64,000 nucleotides of DNA. Source: Alphaproteobacteria bacterium UBA4588. GTDB lineage: Bacteria; Pseudomonadota; Alphaproteobacteria; Rhodobacterales; Rhodobacteraceae. The notes beneath the pieces were generated by a model, which saw only the letters and a list, made by a program, of their open reading frames with translations, searched no databases and was not told where the DNA came from. Made by a program: the position numbers and the translations under genes. This document shows, piece after piece, positions 27,551 through 41,055 of the stretch. The first letter of the stretch is position 1; each line of letters opens with the position of its first letter. The stretch lies in NCBI GenBank assembly GCA_905182195.1, contig CAJJAW010000005.1, positions 248,001 through 312,000 on the forward strand, in the 5' to 3' direction.

Positions 27551-28150
27551 TTAAAGAATGCCTGAAAGCACCAGATCAAGATCTTCAATCCGATCTTGCC
27601 CCCAGAGACGTTGATCAGTGTCTGTAATGTAGAATGGAGATCCAAAAACACCAGCGGCAATAGCATCTTCAGTATTTTTGGCGTATTGTTCTGCTGATCC
27701 AATCATATCTTTATCGGCTAAATGTGGATCAAATCCAGCAGATTTTAAACAATCTGTAATCACATCTAACTGAGAAATATCTTTTTCTTCCTCCCAAACC
27801 GCCCGAGTGAATCCGTGCGCCAAAGCACCCAAATCACCGTCCCCATGACGCCCTGCAGATATAAAGGCATAAGAGGATGGTGCCATATTAACTGGGAAAA
27901 AAGCTGGCTTGAAATTCATCGGCATGTGCAGTTTATTGGCCTCCCGCTGCAGCTCCTGCGAGCGCATTTCAATACGGCTGATGTGACGGTCTCCTGGCGG
28001 TACCCCGCCCGTACGTCCAAAAACCGCCATCAAATCCATGGGACGGTATTCAACCGTTGCGCCGTGTTTTTGGGCTACAACTTCCATTCGGGTTCCCGCA
28101 AGATAGGTAAATGGAGAAATTGTTGCAAAAAAATAAGTGATGTGGGCCAT
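27551..28150 (-). CDS. 2-hydroxychromene-2-carboxylate isomerase family protein (DsbA-like fold)
   Basis: A 199-residue member of the HCCA isomerase / kappa-GST family within the thioredoxin fold. It starts MAHITYFFATISPFTYLAG, where S replaces the DsbA cysteine as in the isomerases, and ends with the cis-proline region FGSPFYITDTDQRLWGQDR. In naphthalene catabolism the enzyme isomerises hydroxychromene carboxylate with glutathione; here no aromatic pathway is adjacent, so the substrate is open. The ATG at 28150 fits the family start; 15 more codons are open upstream. Divergent from prs. Confidence 0.85.
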   Translation of the reverse strand: MAHITYFFATISPFTYLAGTRMEVVAQKHGATVEYRPMDLMAVFGRTGGVPPGDRHISRIEMRSQELQREANKLHMPMNFKPAFFPVNMAPSSYAFISAGRHGDGDLGALAHGFTRAVWEEEKDISQLDVITDCLKSAGFDPHLADKDMIGSAEQYAKNTEDAIAAGVFGSPFYITDTDQRLWGQDRIEDLDLVLSGIL

Positions 28151-28217
28151 TAATTTTACCTTTTTGTAGATATAACTGTGACGAGACCTAACCACATGCT
28201 AAGCGATGTCAATATAA

Positions 28218-28234
28218 GGCGACTCACGGTCGCC
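28218..28234. repeat. Short hairpin upstream of prs
   Basis: GGCGAC (28218-28223) and GTCGCC (28229-28234) form a perfect six-base inverted repeat with a five-base loop, about 22 bases before the prs start codon. It may be an operator or 5' UTR structure. Confidence 0.35.
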
Positions 28235-28256
28235 ATTTACGCTGAGGGTAAGCTAT

Positions 28257-29276
28257 ATGGCTTCTGTAGACGGACCAAAATTAATTTCAGGTAATTCCAA
28301 TCTTAAGTTGGCAAAATCCGTAGCGCGGCGCATGTCGCTACATCGGGGCATGAGTGTTAATTTGGTAGATGCCCGCGTTGAACGGTTCAATGATGGTGAA
28401 ATTTTTGTAGAAGTCTATGAGAACGTGCGTGATGAAGATATGTTTATTATCCAGTCAACGTCACGCCCCGCAAATGATGCATTGATGGAACTTTTGATCA
28501 TTGCCGATGCGCTCAAACGCTCGTCAGCCAGCCGTATCACAGCTGTTATTCCGTATTTTGGTTATGCGCGCCAAGACCGCCGCAGCAAAGCCCGCACACC
28601 GATCACTGCCAAGCTGGTGGCCAACATACTTGAAAAGGCTGGTATTGAACGAGTGCTTACCCTTGATCTTCATGCGACCCAAATTCAAGGTTTCTTCGAT
28701 ATCCCCGTCGACAACCTCTACGCCTCACCAGTATTTGCTCTCGACGTCAAACATAACTTCAAAGACCAGATGGACAACCTAATGGTCGTTTCCCCTGACG
28801 TGGGAGGCGTTGCTCGGGCCCGTGATTTAGCTCAACGCATTGGCGCTCCACTATCTATCGTAGATAAGCGTCGTGAAAAAGCGGGCGAAGTGGCTGAGAT
28901 GACGGTCATTGGCAATGTTGAAGGCCGCACCTGCCTGATTGTTGACGATATAGTCGATACGGCTGGGACCCTTTGCAAAGCGGCTGACGTTCTAATGGTA
29001 AATGGTGCTAAAGAGGTGCATTCATATATTACACATGGAGTGTTGTCCGGGCCCGCCGTTGATCGGATTACCAAATCTGTAATGAAGAACTTAGTAATTA
29101 CAGACACGATTGAAGCAACTGAAGCTGTCAACAACGCTCCTAACATCCGGATTGTCCCAACAGCCCCAATATTTGCCCAAGCCATTCTGAACACCTGGAA
29201 TGGAACTTCTGTTTCATCCCTATTTTCAACAGAATCCCTCTCGGCCATCTATGAAAGCATTTATGACTGCGAATGA
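28257..29276 (+). CDS. prs: Ribose-phosphate pyrophosphokinase (PRPP synthetase)
   Basis: A 339-residue enzyme that makes PRPP from ribose 5-phosphate and ATP for nucleotide, histidine and tryptophan synthesis. Motifs: [27 protein letters not shown] (regulatory flexible loop), [14 protein letters not shown] and the PRPP loop [27 protein letters not shown] precedes the ATG. It is somewhat longer than the usual 310-320 residues because of a few extra residues at both ends. Monocistronic by position. Confidence 0.97.
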   Translation: MASVDGPKLISGNSNLKLAKSVARRMSLHRGMSVNLVDARVERFNDGEIFVEVYENVRDEDMFIIQSTSRPANDALMELLIIADALKRSSASRITAVIPYFGYARQDRRSKARTPITAKLVANILEKAGIERVLTLDLHATQIQGFFDIPVDNLYASPVFALDVKHNFKDQMDNLMVVSPDVGGVARARDLAQRIGAPLSIVDKRREKAGEVAEMTVIGNVEGRTCLIVDDIVDTAGTLCKAADVLMVNGAKEVHSYITHGVLSGPAVDRITKSVMKNLVITDTIEATEAVNNAPNIRIVPTAPIFAQAILNTWNGTSVSSLFSTESLSAIYESIYDCE

Positions 29277-29416
29277 AACCGTATGACCAGCATCAGCGGA
29301 CACTAAACGGCTATTATCAAGGTTTAAAAACAGTTTTTACCTAAGCTAGATCAATATAAATACTGTGCGCGAATAATCTGGTCATAGATCATAAGCACTT
29401 CTATCATTGCCGTTAT

Positions 29417-29440
29417 AAAAAGAGCCCCAATAGGGGCTCA
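29417..29440 (-). terminator. Rho-independent terminator of the atp operon
   Basis: On the minus strand GAGCCCC-TATT-GGGGCTC (29439-29422) is followed by TTTTTA, 25 bases after the atpC stop. Confidence 0.85.
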
Positions 29441-29464
29441 AATTCAATACTTTTAGATTATAAT

Positions 29465-29871
29465 TTAAGCTGCGTTAAGTCCCAAAGCCGCGGCTAAGGC
29501 CACTACATCAGCATGCATTTTAATGGCAGCGTCCTGCGTAACTTCATTGGCACCGTCCAAAGCCACTTGCGCGATTGAGACAATACCGTCCATATCCGCT
29601 TGTGTTACGTCAGATTTAACCATCGCACGCTCGGCAATGACAGTAACCCCTTCAGGCGTTACCTCTGCAAAACCGCCAGTGACAACATACTCACTCACTC
29701 CATCAGCAGAGCTAACCAATAATAAACCAGGCCGCAGAGTGGTCAAAATTGGGGCATGATTAAACATTGCTGTCATGTCACCTTCTGATCCTGGTATCAG
29801 GACCTCGGTAGCAGCAAATGAAGCAAGGCTTCGTTCAGGGCTTACCAGATCAAAGTTCATAGTATCTGCCA

Positions 29872-29872
<1 letters not shown>
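29465..29872 (-). CDS. atpC: ATP synthase F1 epsilon subunit
   Basis: A 135-residue epsilon subunit, part of the central stalk that couples proton flow to ATP synthesis. It begins [14 protein letters not shown] and has the beta-sandwich signature [20 protein letters not shown] and [20 protein letters not shown]. The C-terminal helical region is short, as in many alphaproteobacteria. It starts at the last base of atpD and ends the operon at a strong terminator. Confidence 0.96.
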
Positions 29873-32183
<2,311 letters not shown>

Positions 32184-32195
32184 GTGCCGGTATCC

Positions 32196-33731
32196 TTACG
32201 CGAAGTCTGCGGCGAAATCGTCCAGCGCAGCTTTGACCTTGGCTTCAGCATCACCTTTGATTTTTGGATCTTCATTGGTAATCATAGCCAAAACATCGCT
32301 AGCCTTGCCACGAAGATGAGCCAACAGACCTGCTTCAAAACGAGTAACATCGGCTACCTCGATTTTATCCAAATACCCCTTAGTGCCAGCATATATTACG
32401 CAAACAATTTCAGCATTGGATAAAGGCGAATATTGAGGTTGCTTCATCAGCTCCGTCAAACGTGCACCACGGCTTAGTAATTGCTGGGTAGCCGTATCTA
32501 AATCAGAACCAAACTGTGCGAAGGCTGCCATCTCACGATACTGCGCCAATTCCAGCTTTACGGGGCCTGCAACAGATTTCATCGCATTTGTCTGAGCAGA
32601 TGAACCAACCCGAGACACAGACAAACCTGTGTTTACCGCTGGACGGATACCTTGATAAAACAATTCTGTTTCCAAGAATATTTGGCCATCGGTAATTGAG
32701 ATCACGTTAGTAGGAATAAACGCTGAAACATCGCCACCCTGGGTTTCGATGATTGGCAATGCTGTCAAAGACCCAGAACCATTAGCTTCGTTCAACTTTG
32801 AAGACCGCTCCAACAATCTGGAGTGAAGGTAGAACACGTCCCCTGGGTAGGCTTCACGTCCTGGTGGACGGCGAAGTAGCAATGACATTTGACGATAAGA
32901 TACGGCTTGCTTTGACAAATCATCATAAATGATAAGGGCATGCTTACCGTTATCACGAAAATATTCAGCCATTGACGTCGCAGCATAGGGCGCCAAAAAT
33001 TGCATAGGGGCTGGATCAGAGGCGGTTGCCGCAACTACAATAGAATATTCTATTGCGCCAGATTCTTCCAATTTCTTAACCAACTGAGCAACAGTTGAGC
33101 GTTTCTGCCCAATAGCAACATAAATACAGTATAATTTTCCTGTATCGTCTTTAGCCGCATCATTATAAGATTTTTGGTTAAGGATCGTATCAAGTGCAAC
33201 GGCCGTTTTACCGGTTTGACGATCTCCAATGATCAATTCGCGTTGGCCACGGCCAATTGGGATCATAGCGTCAACAGATTTCAAACCAGTCGCCATAGGC
33301 TCATGTACAGATTTACGCGGAATGATACCCGGAGCTTTTACGTCAGCTTGGCTGCGTAGCTTGGATTTGATTGGGCCTTTGCCATCCAAAGGATTACCCA
33401 AACCATCAACAACACGGCCAAGTAGTTCTGGACCAATAGGGACGTCCACAATCGCGTTTGTACGCTTGACTGTATCTCCCTCTTTAATGTCTCGGTCTGA
33501 GCCAAAGATAACAACACCAACGTTGTCAGCCTCTAAGTTGAGCGCCATCCCTTGTATGCCGCCTGGGAACTCAACCATTTCACCGGCTTGAACGTTGTCC
33601 AAACCAAATACACGCGCGATGCCATCCCCAACGGACAGGACGCGGCCTACTTCGGCAACTTCGGCTTCTTGCCCAAAGTTCTTAATTTGGTCTTTCAGGA
33701 TCGCAGAAATTTCTGCAGCTTCGATCGCCAT
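32196..33731 (-). CDS. atpA: ATP synthase F1 alpha subunit
   Basis: A 511-residue non-catalytic nucleotide-binding subunit. The P-loop is [16 protein letters not shown], and the alpha/beta signature appears as [33 protein letters not shown] (here [16 protein letters not shown]) is also typical. The start [16 protein letters not shown] is the alphaproteobacterial form. It begins directly after the atpH stop and precedes atpG by 12 bases. Confidence 0.98.
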   Translation of the reverse strand: MAIEAAEISAILKDQIKNFGQEAEVAEVGRVLSVGDGIARVFGLDNVQAGEMVEFPGGIQGMALNLEADNVGVVIFGSDRDIKEGDTVKRTNAIVDVPIGPELLGRVVDGLGNPLDGKGPIKSKLRSQADVKAPGIIPRKSVHEPMATGLKSVDAMIPIGRGQRELIIGDRQTGKTAVALDTILNQKSYNDAAKDDTGKLYCIYVAIGQKRSTVAQLVKKLEESGAIEYSIVVAATASDPAPMQFLAPYAATSMAEYFRDNGKHALIIYDDLSKQAVSYRQMSLLLRRPPGREAYPGDVFYLHSRLLERSSKLNEANGSGSLTALPIIETQGGDVSAFIPTNVISITDGQIFLETELFYQGIRPAVNTGLSVSRVGSSAQTNAMKSVAGPVKLELAQYREMAAFAQFGSDLDTATQQLLSRGARLTELMKQPQYSPLSNAEIVCVIYAGTKGYLDKIEVADVTRFEAGLLAHLRGKASDVLAMITNEDPKIKGDAEAKVKAALDDFAADFA

Positions 33732-34292
33732 TTATCCGACCTCTTTCATTGTGTTCTGAAGTGCATTCAGCTTGGAGCGGATCGACGTATCAATCATCTT
33801 CGAGCCAACTTTAACGACAAGACCGCCTATAAGGCTGTCATCAACAGTCGCTTTGATTTTCACATCAAGTCCCAATTGGGACTTGAGCGTTTTAGCCAAA
33901 CTTGTGGCCTGCGTCTTGGTCAACGCCTTGGCTGAAGTGACTTCAGCAGTCACTTCACCTTTATCGTCTGCGATACGAGCCCGCAGAGCTGTCAACAAGC
34001 TTGGTAGTATAAATAGACGGCGCTTTTCGGCCATCAAAGCGAGTGTATTAACCATGGCTGTTTGAAGCTTCATTTTTTTGGCAACAGCCGAAATCGCCTG
34101 CCCCATCTCTTTGCGTGAATATAATGGCGATGTCACCAGAGCACGTAAATCAGCACTTCTAGTCAAAGCACCATCTAATGCATCCACATCAGCCTCCAAC
34201 GGCTTCAATTTTTTATCTTCTTTGGCAAGCGAAAACACCGCCGTTGCGTAGCGGCTTGCAATACCAGACGAGATCGATGCTGATTCGGACAA
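33732..34292 (-). CDS. atpH: ATP synthase F1 delta subunit (OSCP)
   Basis: A 186-residue delta subunit that fixes F1 to the peripheral stalk. N-terminal [17 protein letters not shown] and C-terminal [20 protein letters not shown] match the family. There is no suitable ATG: the start is TTG. Two TTG codons are candidates (34298 and 34292). I chose 34292 because GAGAGGG then lies seven bases upstream and the product begins [12 protein letters not shown], the usual family N-terminus. First gene of atpHAGDC; F0 genes are not here, as is usual in this group. Confidence 0.94.
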   Translation of the reverse strand: MSESASISSGIASRYATAVFSLAKEDKKLKPLEADVDALDGALTRSADLRALVTSPLYSRKEMGQAISAVAKKMKLQTAMVNTLALMAEKRRLFILPSLLTALRARIADDKGEVTAEVTSAKALTKTQATSLAKTLKSQLGLDVKIKATVDDSLIGGLVVKVGSKMIDTSIRSKLNALQNTMKEVG

Positions 34293-34549
34293 AGACAACC
34301 CTCTCGATACTGGCCCTTCTGATTTGTAGTGTCAGAGAAAGGCATTGTGTAGGTGCCATATAGGTATGACACTAAAATCTGCCGCGGTGTAGCAGAGCCT
34401 TTAACGTCCCGCAATGCTAATGACGTCCAAAATTTGATAGAAAAACCAAAGAAATATAAGGTTTTGGCTTGGGTGCGACCCTTTGTGCCGCAACCATACC
34501 CACTAAAACCACCGAATCCACCTCACGTTAAGCCCCTTTCAGAGCCTGT
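34293..34549. other. Region upstream of the atp operon
   Basis: 257 bases between atpH and the 3' end of a methyltransferase gene. It must carry the atp promoter on the minus strand. I could not pick a convincing -35/-10 pair and see no additional gene. Confidence 0.35.
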
Positions 34550-35290
34550 TTAAGCTGGATCCGGGGCTTTAATGCCCTTAAGAAGGCCTAAGGGCCGTGA
34601 AATGATTTGGCCCAAACCGGGTCGCCGCGGCCTAGGTATCTGTTTACTTACTTCCAAAATCAAAACACCGCCCCCGCGCCATGAGGGAATACTCTGCCCA
34701 ACTCTTTCTAGCGGCACTGCCATACGAAGCCAGAACCGACTAGACCAGGGTGGCTGATACAGCGCAGTCACATGGTGCTCAGGCAAAAAACCATGCCATT
34801 TTAGCCGCGACTCTAGTTGCCCTGCAGTATAGGGCCGCGCAAATGAAAATGGTGTGCCCTCACGTCGGGACCAGAGGCTAGCGCGATTGGGAACAATAAA
34901 AATAGCGCGCCCCGCAGGCTCCAAAACTCGGTAACATTCTTCAAGCACCGCAGCAGAGTGCTCAGAAGTATCCAAACCATGTAGTACCAATAATTTATCT
35001 ACAGATCCAGTTTCTACAGGCCAGCGAGTTTCTTCACACAAGACAGAACAGTTTGGTGCGCCTGGCGGCCAATGCATAACACCCTGCCGCGCCGGCATTA
35101 GGGCGGTAACGCGACGCGCGTCTTCCAAAAAAGGCCGCAACAAAGGAGTTGCAAAACCATAACCCACAACAGTTTGGCGCTTAGTATTTGGCCACAAGCT
35201 ATTAACCTGATCTCGAACAGTATGTTGCACTGACCGGCCAAGTGCTGACTCATAATAAAAGGCCCTCAATTCGCGCACATCTAAATGCAT
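34550..35290 (-). CDS. Class I SAM-dependent methyltransferase
   Basis: A 246-residue methyltransferase (Methyltransf_11 type). The glycine motif is weak, VVGYGFATPLLRPF near residue 41, but the post-motifs DKLLVLHGLDTSEHSAAVLEE and LEPAGRAIFIVPNRASLW are typical of this family next to gloB in Rhodobacteraceae. Substrate unknown. It is divergent from gloB, the starts 65 bases apart, and the 3' end points to the atp operon in the same direction. Confidence 0.8.
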   Translation of the reverse strand: MHLDVRELRAFYYESALGRSVQHTVRDQVNSLWPNTKRQTVVGYGFATPLLRPFLEDARRVTALMPARQGVMHWPPGAPNCSVLCEETRWPVETGSVDKLLVLHGLDTSEHSAAVLEECYRVLEPAGRAIFIVPNRASLWSRREGTPFSFARPYTAGQLESRLKWHGFLPEHHVTALYQPPWSSRFWLRMAVPLERVGQSIPSWRGGGVLILEVSKQIPRPRRPGLGQIISRPLGLLKGIKAPDPA

Positions 35291-35354
35291 TGCAGTTCAG
35301 TCCTCATAGATTATGGTTTCTCAGACACTAGCAAACAATAAAAGTGAAAACACC

Positions 35355-36152
35355 ATGGTAAATTCAACAGTCAATGTTTATACGATCCCATGCCTTTCTG
35401 ATAATTATGCCTATGTGATCCACAATATTGCGACGGGTACAGCCGCAATCGTAGATATTCCAGATTCTGGCCCAATTATTTCTAAAATTGCAGAGCTTGG
35501 CGCCACTGTTAGTGAGGTATTTTTGACCCACCATCATTGGGACCACATCGATGGCTTAGACGACCTTCAAACGGCCCTTAGCACCCAGCTTGGTCAAGCT
35601 AGGTGCCGTGTGATTGGCGCAAAAGCCGATGCCCATCGCCTTCCACCATTGGACGAAGCTCTCTCACCTGGCCAAACCGTCCAGCTTTGTGGGGTAAAGG
35701 GAAACGTATTTGATGTGTCAGGCCACACACTTGGTCATCTAGCATTGCACATGCCAGATATTAACGCGCTATTCACTGCCGACAGCCTTATGGCCATGGG
35801 ATGTGGGCGCCTTTTTGAAGGTACCGCAGCCCAAATGTGGCAAAGCCTCTTACAATTGCGTGCCTTGCCAAGCAATACGCTAGTTTATTCTGGTCACGAA
35901 TACACAGCCAACAACATGGCCTTCGCATTATCCCTAGGGGAAAAAAATTCGGCTATAGCCATCCGTTCTGCGCAGATTACCGCCGACCGTACCGCAGGCC
36001 GCTTCACAGTTCCGAGCCTTTTAAACCTAGAACTTAAAACAAACCCGTTTTTGCGCGCTGATGATCCCGCCCTTCAAGCCTCGATTGGTATGAGCGGCAA
36101 CAAACCTGTGGAAGTTTTCGCTACAATTAGGGAATGGAAAGACAATTTCTAG
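35355..36152 (+). CDS. gloB: Hydroxyacylglutathione hydrolase (glyoxalase II)
   Basis: A 265-residue metallo-beta-lactamase-fold enzyme that hydrolyses S-D-lactoylglutathione, the second step of methylglyoxal detoxification. The metal motif THHHWDHIDG is near residue 56, the other ligands lie in DVSGHTLGHLALH, FTADSL and YSGHEYTANN. The C-terminal HAGH domain follows. I take the ATG at 35355 (MVNSTVNVYTIPCLSDNYAY); the frame is open to 35313. Confidence 0.95.
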   Translation: MVNSTVNVYTIPCLSDNYAYVIHNIATGTAAIVDIPDSGPIISKIAELGATVSEVFLTHHHWDHIDGLDDLQTALSTQLGQARCRVIGAKADAHRLPPLDEALSPGQTVQLCGVKGNVFDVSGHTLGHLALHMPDINALFTADSLMAMGCGRLFEGTAAQMWQSLLQLRALPSNTLVYSGHEYTANNMAFALSLGEKNSAIAIRSAQITADRTAGRFTVPSLLNLELKTNPFLRADDPALQASIGMSGNKPVEVFATIREWKDNF

Positions 36153-36290
36153 CAAATATTTGATCATAAATCGAGTAATGTTGGGAGTTTTGGAACATAA
36201 AATGCACATTGCCCCTTGAAGGTTGTTAAAGAAAGCCGAAGTCTATAGCTGAGAGCGGTCAGGTTGACCGATAAAACTAAGGAGCGTCGC

Positions 36291-38621
36291 GTGCCATCAT
36301 TTTCGTCAACTTTGGAAAACGCCATTCATGAAGCTTTAGCCGCAGCAAATGCGCGGAAACATGAATTGGCGACCTTAGAGCATTTACTTCTGGCACTGTT
36401 GGACGAGCCCGACGCTGCAAAAGTAATGCAGGCATGCTCGGTGGATGTAAAGATTCTCCGCAAAAGCCTTGTGGATTTTATCGAGGATGACCTATCCACG
36501 CTGATCAGCGAGGTCGATGGCTCAGAAGCAGTGCCCACAGCAGCTTTTCAGCGGGTAATACAACGTGCCGCGATACATGTTCAATCATCCGGTCGCACTG
36601 AAGTCACAGGCGCCAATGTTTTGGTTGCAATATTTGCCGAACGCGAAAGCAATGCCGCCTTCTTTTTACAGGAACAAGAGATGACCCGTTACGACGCGGT
36701 TAATTTCATTGCACATGGGGTCGCCAAAGATCCTGACTTTGTAGAAAGCCGCCCAATTGTCGGCGCAGATGATGAAGACACCATGTTTGAAGGTGAAGCG
36801 GGAGAAACCGCCGGAAAAGAAAGTGCGTTAGCAAAATATTGCGTTGATTTAAATGCAAAGTCTATTCAAGGGGATGTAGATCCACTGATTGGACGCGATC
36901 TAGAAGTGGAGCGGTGCATTCAAGTGCTCTGCCGCCGCCGCAAAAACAACCCACTTTTGGTAGGCGATCCTGGCGTTGGCAAAACCGCCATTGCGGAAGG
37001 TCTCGCCCGCAAAATAACACAAGGTCAAACTCCTACTATCCTCTCTAAAACTACAATCTATTCGTTGGACATGGGCTCTCTACTGGCTGGGACACGCTAT
37101 CGAGGGGACTTTGAGGAACGGCTCAAAGCTGTGATGACAGAAATGGAGGATCACGAAGATGCGGTTCTGTTCATTGATGAGATTCACACAGTGATTGGCG
37201 CTGGTGCAACCTCCGGCGGAGCAATGGATGCGTCAAACCTGCTCAAACCGGCTTTACAGGGTGGCAAACTACGCTGTATGGGCTCAACCACCTACAAAGA
37301 ATTCCGCCAACATTTCGAAAAAGATCGCGCTTTAGCGCGCCGGTTTCAAAAAATTGATGTAGCCGAACCTTCAGTGGAAGATAGCGTTAAAATTCTCAAA
37401 GGCCTGAAGCCCTATTTCGAAGAACATCACGATGTTAAATATACGGCCGACGCCATCAAAACTGCAGTCGAGCTGGCGGCGCGCTATATCAACGACCGCA
37501 AGTTACCCGACAAAGCTATTGATGTGATCGACGAAGCCGGTGCGGCTCAACACTTGCTGAGCGATAGCAAGCGTCGGAAAACCATTGGCGTCAAAGAGAT
37601 CGAAACAGTAGTTGCTAAAATTGCACGCATTCCCCCAAAAACTGTATCTAAAGATGACGCAGAAGTTCTGCGCGATCTTGAGGCCGGATTGAAGCGAGTA
37701 GTATTCGGTCAAGATCCTGCCATTGAGACGTTAGCCTCAGCAATAAAACTGGCCCGAGCAGGGTTGCGAGAACCAGAGAAACCCATTGGAAATTACCTTT
37801 TTTCTGGACCAACAGGTGTTGGAAAAACCGAAGTGGCCAAGCAATTAGCAGATGGTTTGGGCGTAGAACTTATACGCTTCGACATGTCAGAATATATGGA
37901 AAAACACGCTATCAGCCGTTTGATCGGTGCCCCTCCCGGCTACGTTGGCTTTGATCAGGGCGGAATGCTAACAGATAGTGTAGATCAAAACCCACATTGC
38001 GTCTTGTTACTGGACGAAATCGAGAAAGCGCATCCAGATGTATTCAACATTCTGCTCCAAGTAATGGATCATGGAAAACTAACCGATCATAATAGTCGCA
38101 CCACGGATTTCCGCAATGTGGTACTGATTATGACGTCCAACGCCGGGGCTTCGGATATGTCAAAAGCCGCCATTGGCTTTGGCCGTGATCGCCGCGAAGG
38201 TGAAGACACTGCCGCCATTGAGCGTACGTTCACACCGGAATTCCGTAACCGTCTAGATGCGGTTGTGAGTTTTGCGCCGCTTGGCCGGGACGTAATAGCA
38301 CAAGTGGTTGAAAAGTTTGTATTACAACTCGAAGCTCAGCTGATGGATCGCAATGTCACAATCGAAATCACGAAAACTGCCGCAGATTGGCTTGGCGACA
38401 AGGGATATGATAACAAGATGGGCGCACGTCCGTTGGGCCGGGTGATCCAAGAACACATCAAAAAACCACTAGCTGAGGAATTGCTGTTTGGCAAATTAAC
38501 TAAAGGTGGGAACGTTAAGGTAGGTGTTAAAGCTGGAGAACTAGAACTGCATATAGAAAAGCCACAAAAGGCAAGAATTACTAACAAAATGACAAAGCCG
38601 CCTCTGCTCACAGCCGAATAA
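36291..38621 (+). CDS. clpA: ATP-dependent Clp protease ATP-binding subunit ClpA
   Basis: A 776-residue AAA+ unfoldase that feeds substrates to ClpP. The N-domain ([18 protein letters not shown]) is followed by two AAA modules: [15 protein letters not shown] with [14 protein letters not shown], and [15 protein letters not shown] with [13 protein letters not shown]. The start is a GTG at 36291, because AAGGAG lies just upstream and the product begins [16 protein letters not shown] as in relatives; an upstream in-frame TTG at 36264 lacks a site. No clpS gene is next to it in this window. Confidence 0.95.
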   Translation: MPSFSSTLENAIHEALAAANARKHELATLEHLLLALLDEPDAAKVMQACSVDVKILRKSLVDFIEDDLSTLISEVDGSEAVPTAAFQRVIQRAAIHVQSSGRTEVTGANVLVAIFAERESNAAFFLQEQEMTRYDAVNFIAHGVAKDPDFVESRPIVGADDEDTMFEGEAGETAGKESALAKYCVDLNAKSIQGDVDPLIGRDLEVERCIQVLCRRRKNNPLLVGDPGVGKTAIAEGLARKITQGQTPTILSKTTIYSLDMGSLLAGTRYRGDFEERLKAVMTEMEDHEDAVLFIDEIHTVIGAGATSGGAMDASNLLKPALQGGKLRCMGSTTYKEFRQHFEKDRALARRFQKIDVAEPSVEDSVKILKGLKPYFEEHHDVKYTADAIKTAVELAARYINDRKLPDKAIDVIDEAGAAQHLLSDSKRRKTIGVKEIETVVAKIARIPPKTVSKDDAEVLRDLEAGLKRVVFGQDPAIETLASAIKLARAGLREPEKPIGNYLFSGPTGVGKTEVAKQLADGLGVELIRFDMSEYMEKHAISRLIGAPPGYVGFDQGGMLTDSVDQNPHCVLLLDEIEKAHPDVFNILLQVMDHGKLTDHNSRTTDFRNVVLIMTSNAGASDMSKAAIGFGRDRREGEDTAAIERTFTPEFRNRLDAVVSFAPLGRDVIAQVVEKFVLQLEAQLMDRNVTIEITKTAADWLGDKGYDNKMGARPLGRVIQEHIKKPLAEELLFGKLTKGGNVKVGVKAGELELHIEKPQKARITNKMTKPPLLTAE

Positions 38622-38649
38622 GCCAAAGGGCACTCAGAAAAATTTAAAC

Positions 38650-38677
38650 GGCATCTGAAACAAGATGCCGCCTTTTT
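38650..38677. terminator. Bidirectional rho-independent terminator between clpA and the OmpA-family gene
   Basis: CGGCATCT (38650-38657) and AGATGCCG (38663-38670) form a strong stem followed by CCTTTTTA on the plus strand. On the minus strand it runs into TTTAAATTTTT. It sits between two convergent genes and can serve both. Confidence 0.8.
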
Positions 38678-38689
38678 ATGCTCGAAACC

Positions 38690-41053
38690 TTACTTTTCTG
38701 TAAGCTTCAACTCTATGCGGCGATTTTGCGCCCGAGCAGCACGAGTATTTTCTGAGTTCAAAGGTTGAAACTCTCCAAAACCATTAGCCGACAAGCGGCG
38801 CGGTTCCATATTTTCCTCATTAACTAGCAGCAAGACAACTGACAAAGCACGCGCTTGGCTCAACTCCCAGTTGCTTTGAAAGCTACTACCAGCCAACAAC
38901 GGCTGATTATCAGTGTGGCCATCAACCTGCAAAATCCAGTCAATACCAGCAGGCATCTGTGCTGCAATTTCCTCCAAGAGTGTTGATATTTTCGCAATTT
39001 CACGTTTACCAACAGCTGACAGCGCCGCCCCACCAGAAGGAAACAAAATTTCAGAGGAAAATACAAATCGATCCCCAACAATACGGACGCCTTCAATCCC
39101 TTCTAGTAAACCACGCATCCGCCCAAAGAATTCAGATTTATACTGCTCGAGAGATTTAGCTTCGACAGCCAGACGGGCTGCTTCCTCTGCAAGCAACTTT
39201 TTTTCAACGGCCTCCAGCGCAAGGTTCTTGCGGGCCTCAGAAGCCGCTTGTGCCAACGCCATATTCAGATCGTTCCCCAAATTCGTTATTTTGACATTAT
39301 TTTTTTCATCCCGGCGGCGGTAATCGCCTAATATTGATTGCAGCCCACCAATTTGTGCCTGTAATTCACGCACAGATTCACTCAAAACAGCCATTTGTCG
39401 TTGCGCTTCAGTTGAAATTTGTTCTGACTCTCTTAATTCCGCCTGGGCGGTGGCCAAAAGAGCCGCTGTAATTTCAGATTTCGTCAGCTGTTGCTCTGCA
39501 CTTTGACGCGCCGCAATCGCACGCGCTAAGGCTTCACGCAAAGGTACGTTACTCTGAAGTTGAGAGCGCGCAGCCTGCAGCTCCACCTCGCGTCTTTCCA
39601 ACCGCAGCAACGCTTCTTGCAGCGTTTGCGTTGAAGCGGCACCTTGCTCTTGCAAAGCGGTAAGCCGGCCTTGCGGTAATTGTTTAGTTGCTTCAGCCGC
39701 CTCCAACGCCAACAATGCTGTTGAGAGCTTTTCGTTCATGCCCACGTTCGCTACTTGAGCAGCTGCCAGCAGCGCAAGTGTTTCTTCAGCCTTTTTACGT
39801 TGATCGTTCAGCTGCAAGGCCAAAGACGACAGCGCGGCCTCGCTACTTTCTAGATCTTTACGTAGCTTTGCCGCTGCAGCCGCCATCGACAAGCGCTCGA
39901 TCTGTTTTTGTGTCAGAGCAGAATCTGCCTCAGACAAACGTTCACGGAGTATGGCCGTAGCCACCATCTCCTGTTGAGATTTATCAAGAGCATTATTAAG
40001 AGTTTCAGCCTGCTCTTGTAGAGCTTGATTGGCTTGTTCTAGCGTTGTCGTCCGCTCCTGCTGGGCGGCAAGAAGTGCCAAAGTATTAGATAGATTAGCA
40101 CTGGTGGTTTGAGTATTACGACGTATATCAACCAACATTTCATCCATCAATTCGCGCTGTTTTTCAGCCAAAGCTGCCCTTTCGATCTGAGTTTTTATGG
40201 TAGCCTGTGCGGCGAGCAAAGATTTCTGCAAACTTGCACGTTCGCCATCGAGTACAGCATTGTTGTTAGCTTCCTGGGCTTGTTTGGCTAGCATTTGCCG
40301 CACCCGCACCTCAAAATCCACAATCACTGAATTAGCGGAGACGTTTTCTGCCTCAAGCTCCGATACTTGGTTCTCCACATCAGCAATGCGGGCCACATCG
40401 TTCATAGACTGCGCCACCAATAAAGTTAGCTCGGCTTCGAGCTGAGTAATCTGGCCATCTGAAGAGGCTTGCTTTTGCAGTAAGGAAGCCACTTTGGTTT
40501 CAAAATTAGAGATCTCTACGTCAGCCTGTACCTTGGCATTTTGTAACTCTGATACCTGTAGCTTAAAATTCTCGATGTCGCCCTCAGCTTGTTGCTGTAA
40601 ATTCAGGAGATTGGCCACTTTCGCTTCAAAGTCATTAATTCGAGTGTTCGCAGTGTTGAGATCAGCTATGCGCGCTTCACGCTGCGCAGTAAGTGTTGAG
40701 ATCAGAGCAAGTTGGTCGCGGCCTTCCGCTTTAGCTTTAGCCAGAGATGAATCTAAACCAGCCACCTGGTCGCGCAAATTGGCGGCAGTGGCCCGCTCCA
40801 AGCCAAGAGCATCCCCAAGGGCTAAAATTTGCACAGCCAACCCCTCCAATTGGTCGTTTTTTTGTACGACGTCGAGGTTCAGCTCTTCCAGTCGGGTACC
40901 TTGACCCTTTATCGTTTCTTGCAGCACAAATTGCATCACCATAAAAATGGTCAGCACAAACATCAAAACCAGCAACAAACCGGTCATAGCGTCGACAAAT
41001 CCTGGCCAAATTGAGGCTTGAAACCTTGCGCCAGTGCGTCGGGAAAGCGCCAT
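38690..41053 (-). CDS. MotB/OmpA-like protein with a very long coiled coil
   Basis: A 787-residue inner-membrane protein. One N-terminal membrane helix (residues about 22-45, GLLLVLMFVLTIFMVMQFVL) is preceded by WPGFVDAMTG, where D21 occupies the position of the proton-binding Asp of MotB. Residues of about 48-640 are almost entirely heptad-like coiled coil rich in Ala, Gln, Glu and Leu. The end is an OmpA-type peptidoglycan-binding domain (QVDGHTDNQPL, LSANGFGEFQPLN, RAQNRRIELKL). It is coupled to a MotA/ExbB-like gene three bases upstream. Together they look like a proton-driven stator pair of unknown function, not a flagellar one. The coiled coil is far longer than in MotB. Confidence 0.82.
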   Translation of the reverse strand: MALSRRTGARFQASIWPGFVDAMTGLLLVLMFVLTIFMVMQFVLQETIKGQGTRLEELNLDVVQKNDQLEGLAVQILALGDALGLERATAANLRDQVAGLDSSLAKAKAEGRDQLALISTLTAQREARIADLNTANTRINDFEAKVANLLNLQQQAEGDIENFKLQVSELQNAKVQADVEISNFETKVASLLQKQASSDGQITQLEAELTLLVAQSMNDVARIADVENQVSELEAENVSANSVIVDFEVRVRQMLAKQAQEANNNAVLDGERASLQKSLLAAQATIKTQIERAALAEKQRELMDEMLVDIRRNTQTTSANLSNTLALLAAQQERTTTLEQANQALQEQAETLNNALDKSQQEMVATAILRERLSEADSALTQKQIERLSMAAAAAKLRKDLESSEAALSSLALQLNDQRKKAEETLALLAAAQVANVGMNEKLSTALLALEAAEATKQLPQGRLTALQEQGAASTQTLQEALLRLERREVELQAARSQLQSNVPLREALARAIAARQSAEQQLTKSEITAALLATAQAELRESEQISTEAQRQMAVLSESVRELQAQIGGLQSILGDYRRRDEKNNVKITNLGNDLNMALAQAASEARKNLALEAVEKKLLAEEAARLAVEAKSLEQYKSEFFGRMRGLLEGIEGVRIVGDRFVFSSEILFPSGGAALSAVGKREIAKISTLLEEIAAQMPAGIDWILQVDGHTDNQPLLAGSSFQSNWELSQARALSVVLLLVNEENMEPRRLSANGFGEFQPLNSENTRAARAQNRRIELKLTEK

Positions 41054-41055
41054 GC

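Noticed and set aside
34353-34553. Small plus-strand gene between atpH and the methyltransferase
   Set aside because: The 66-codon frame has no ribosome site or recognisable pattern and covers the atp promoter region.
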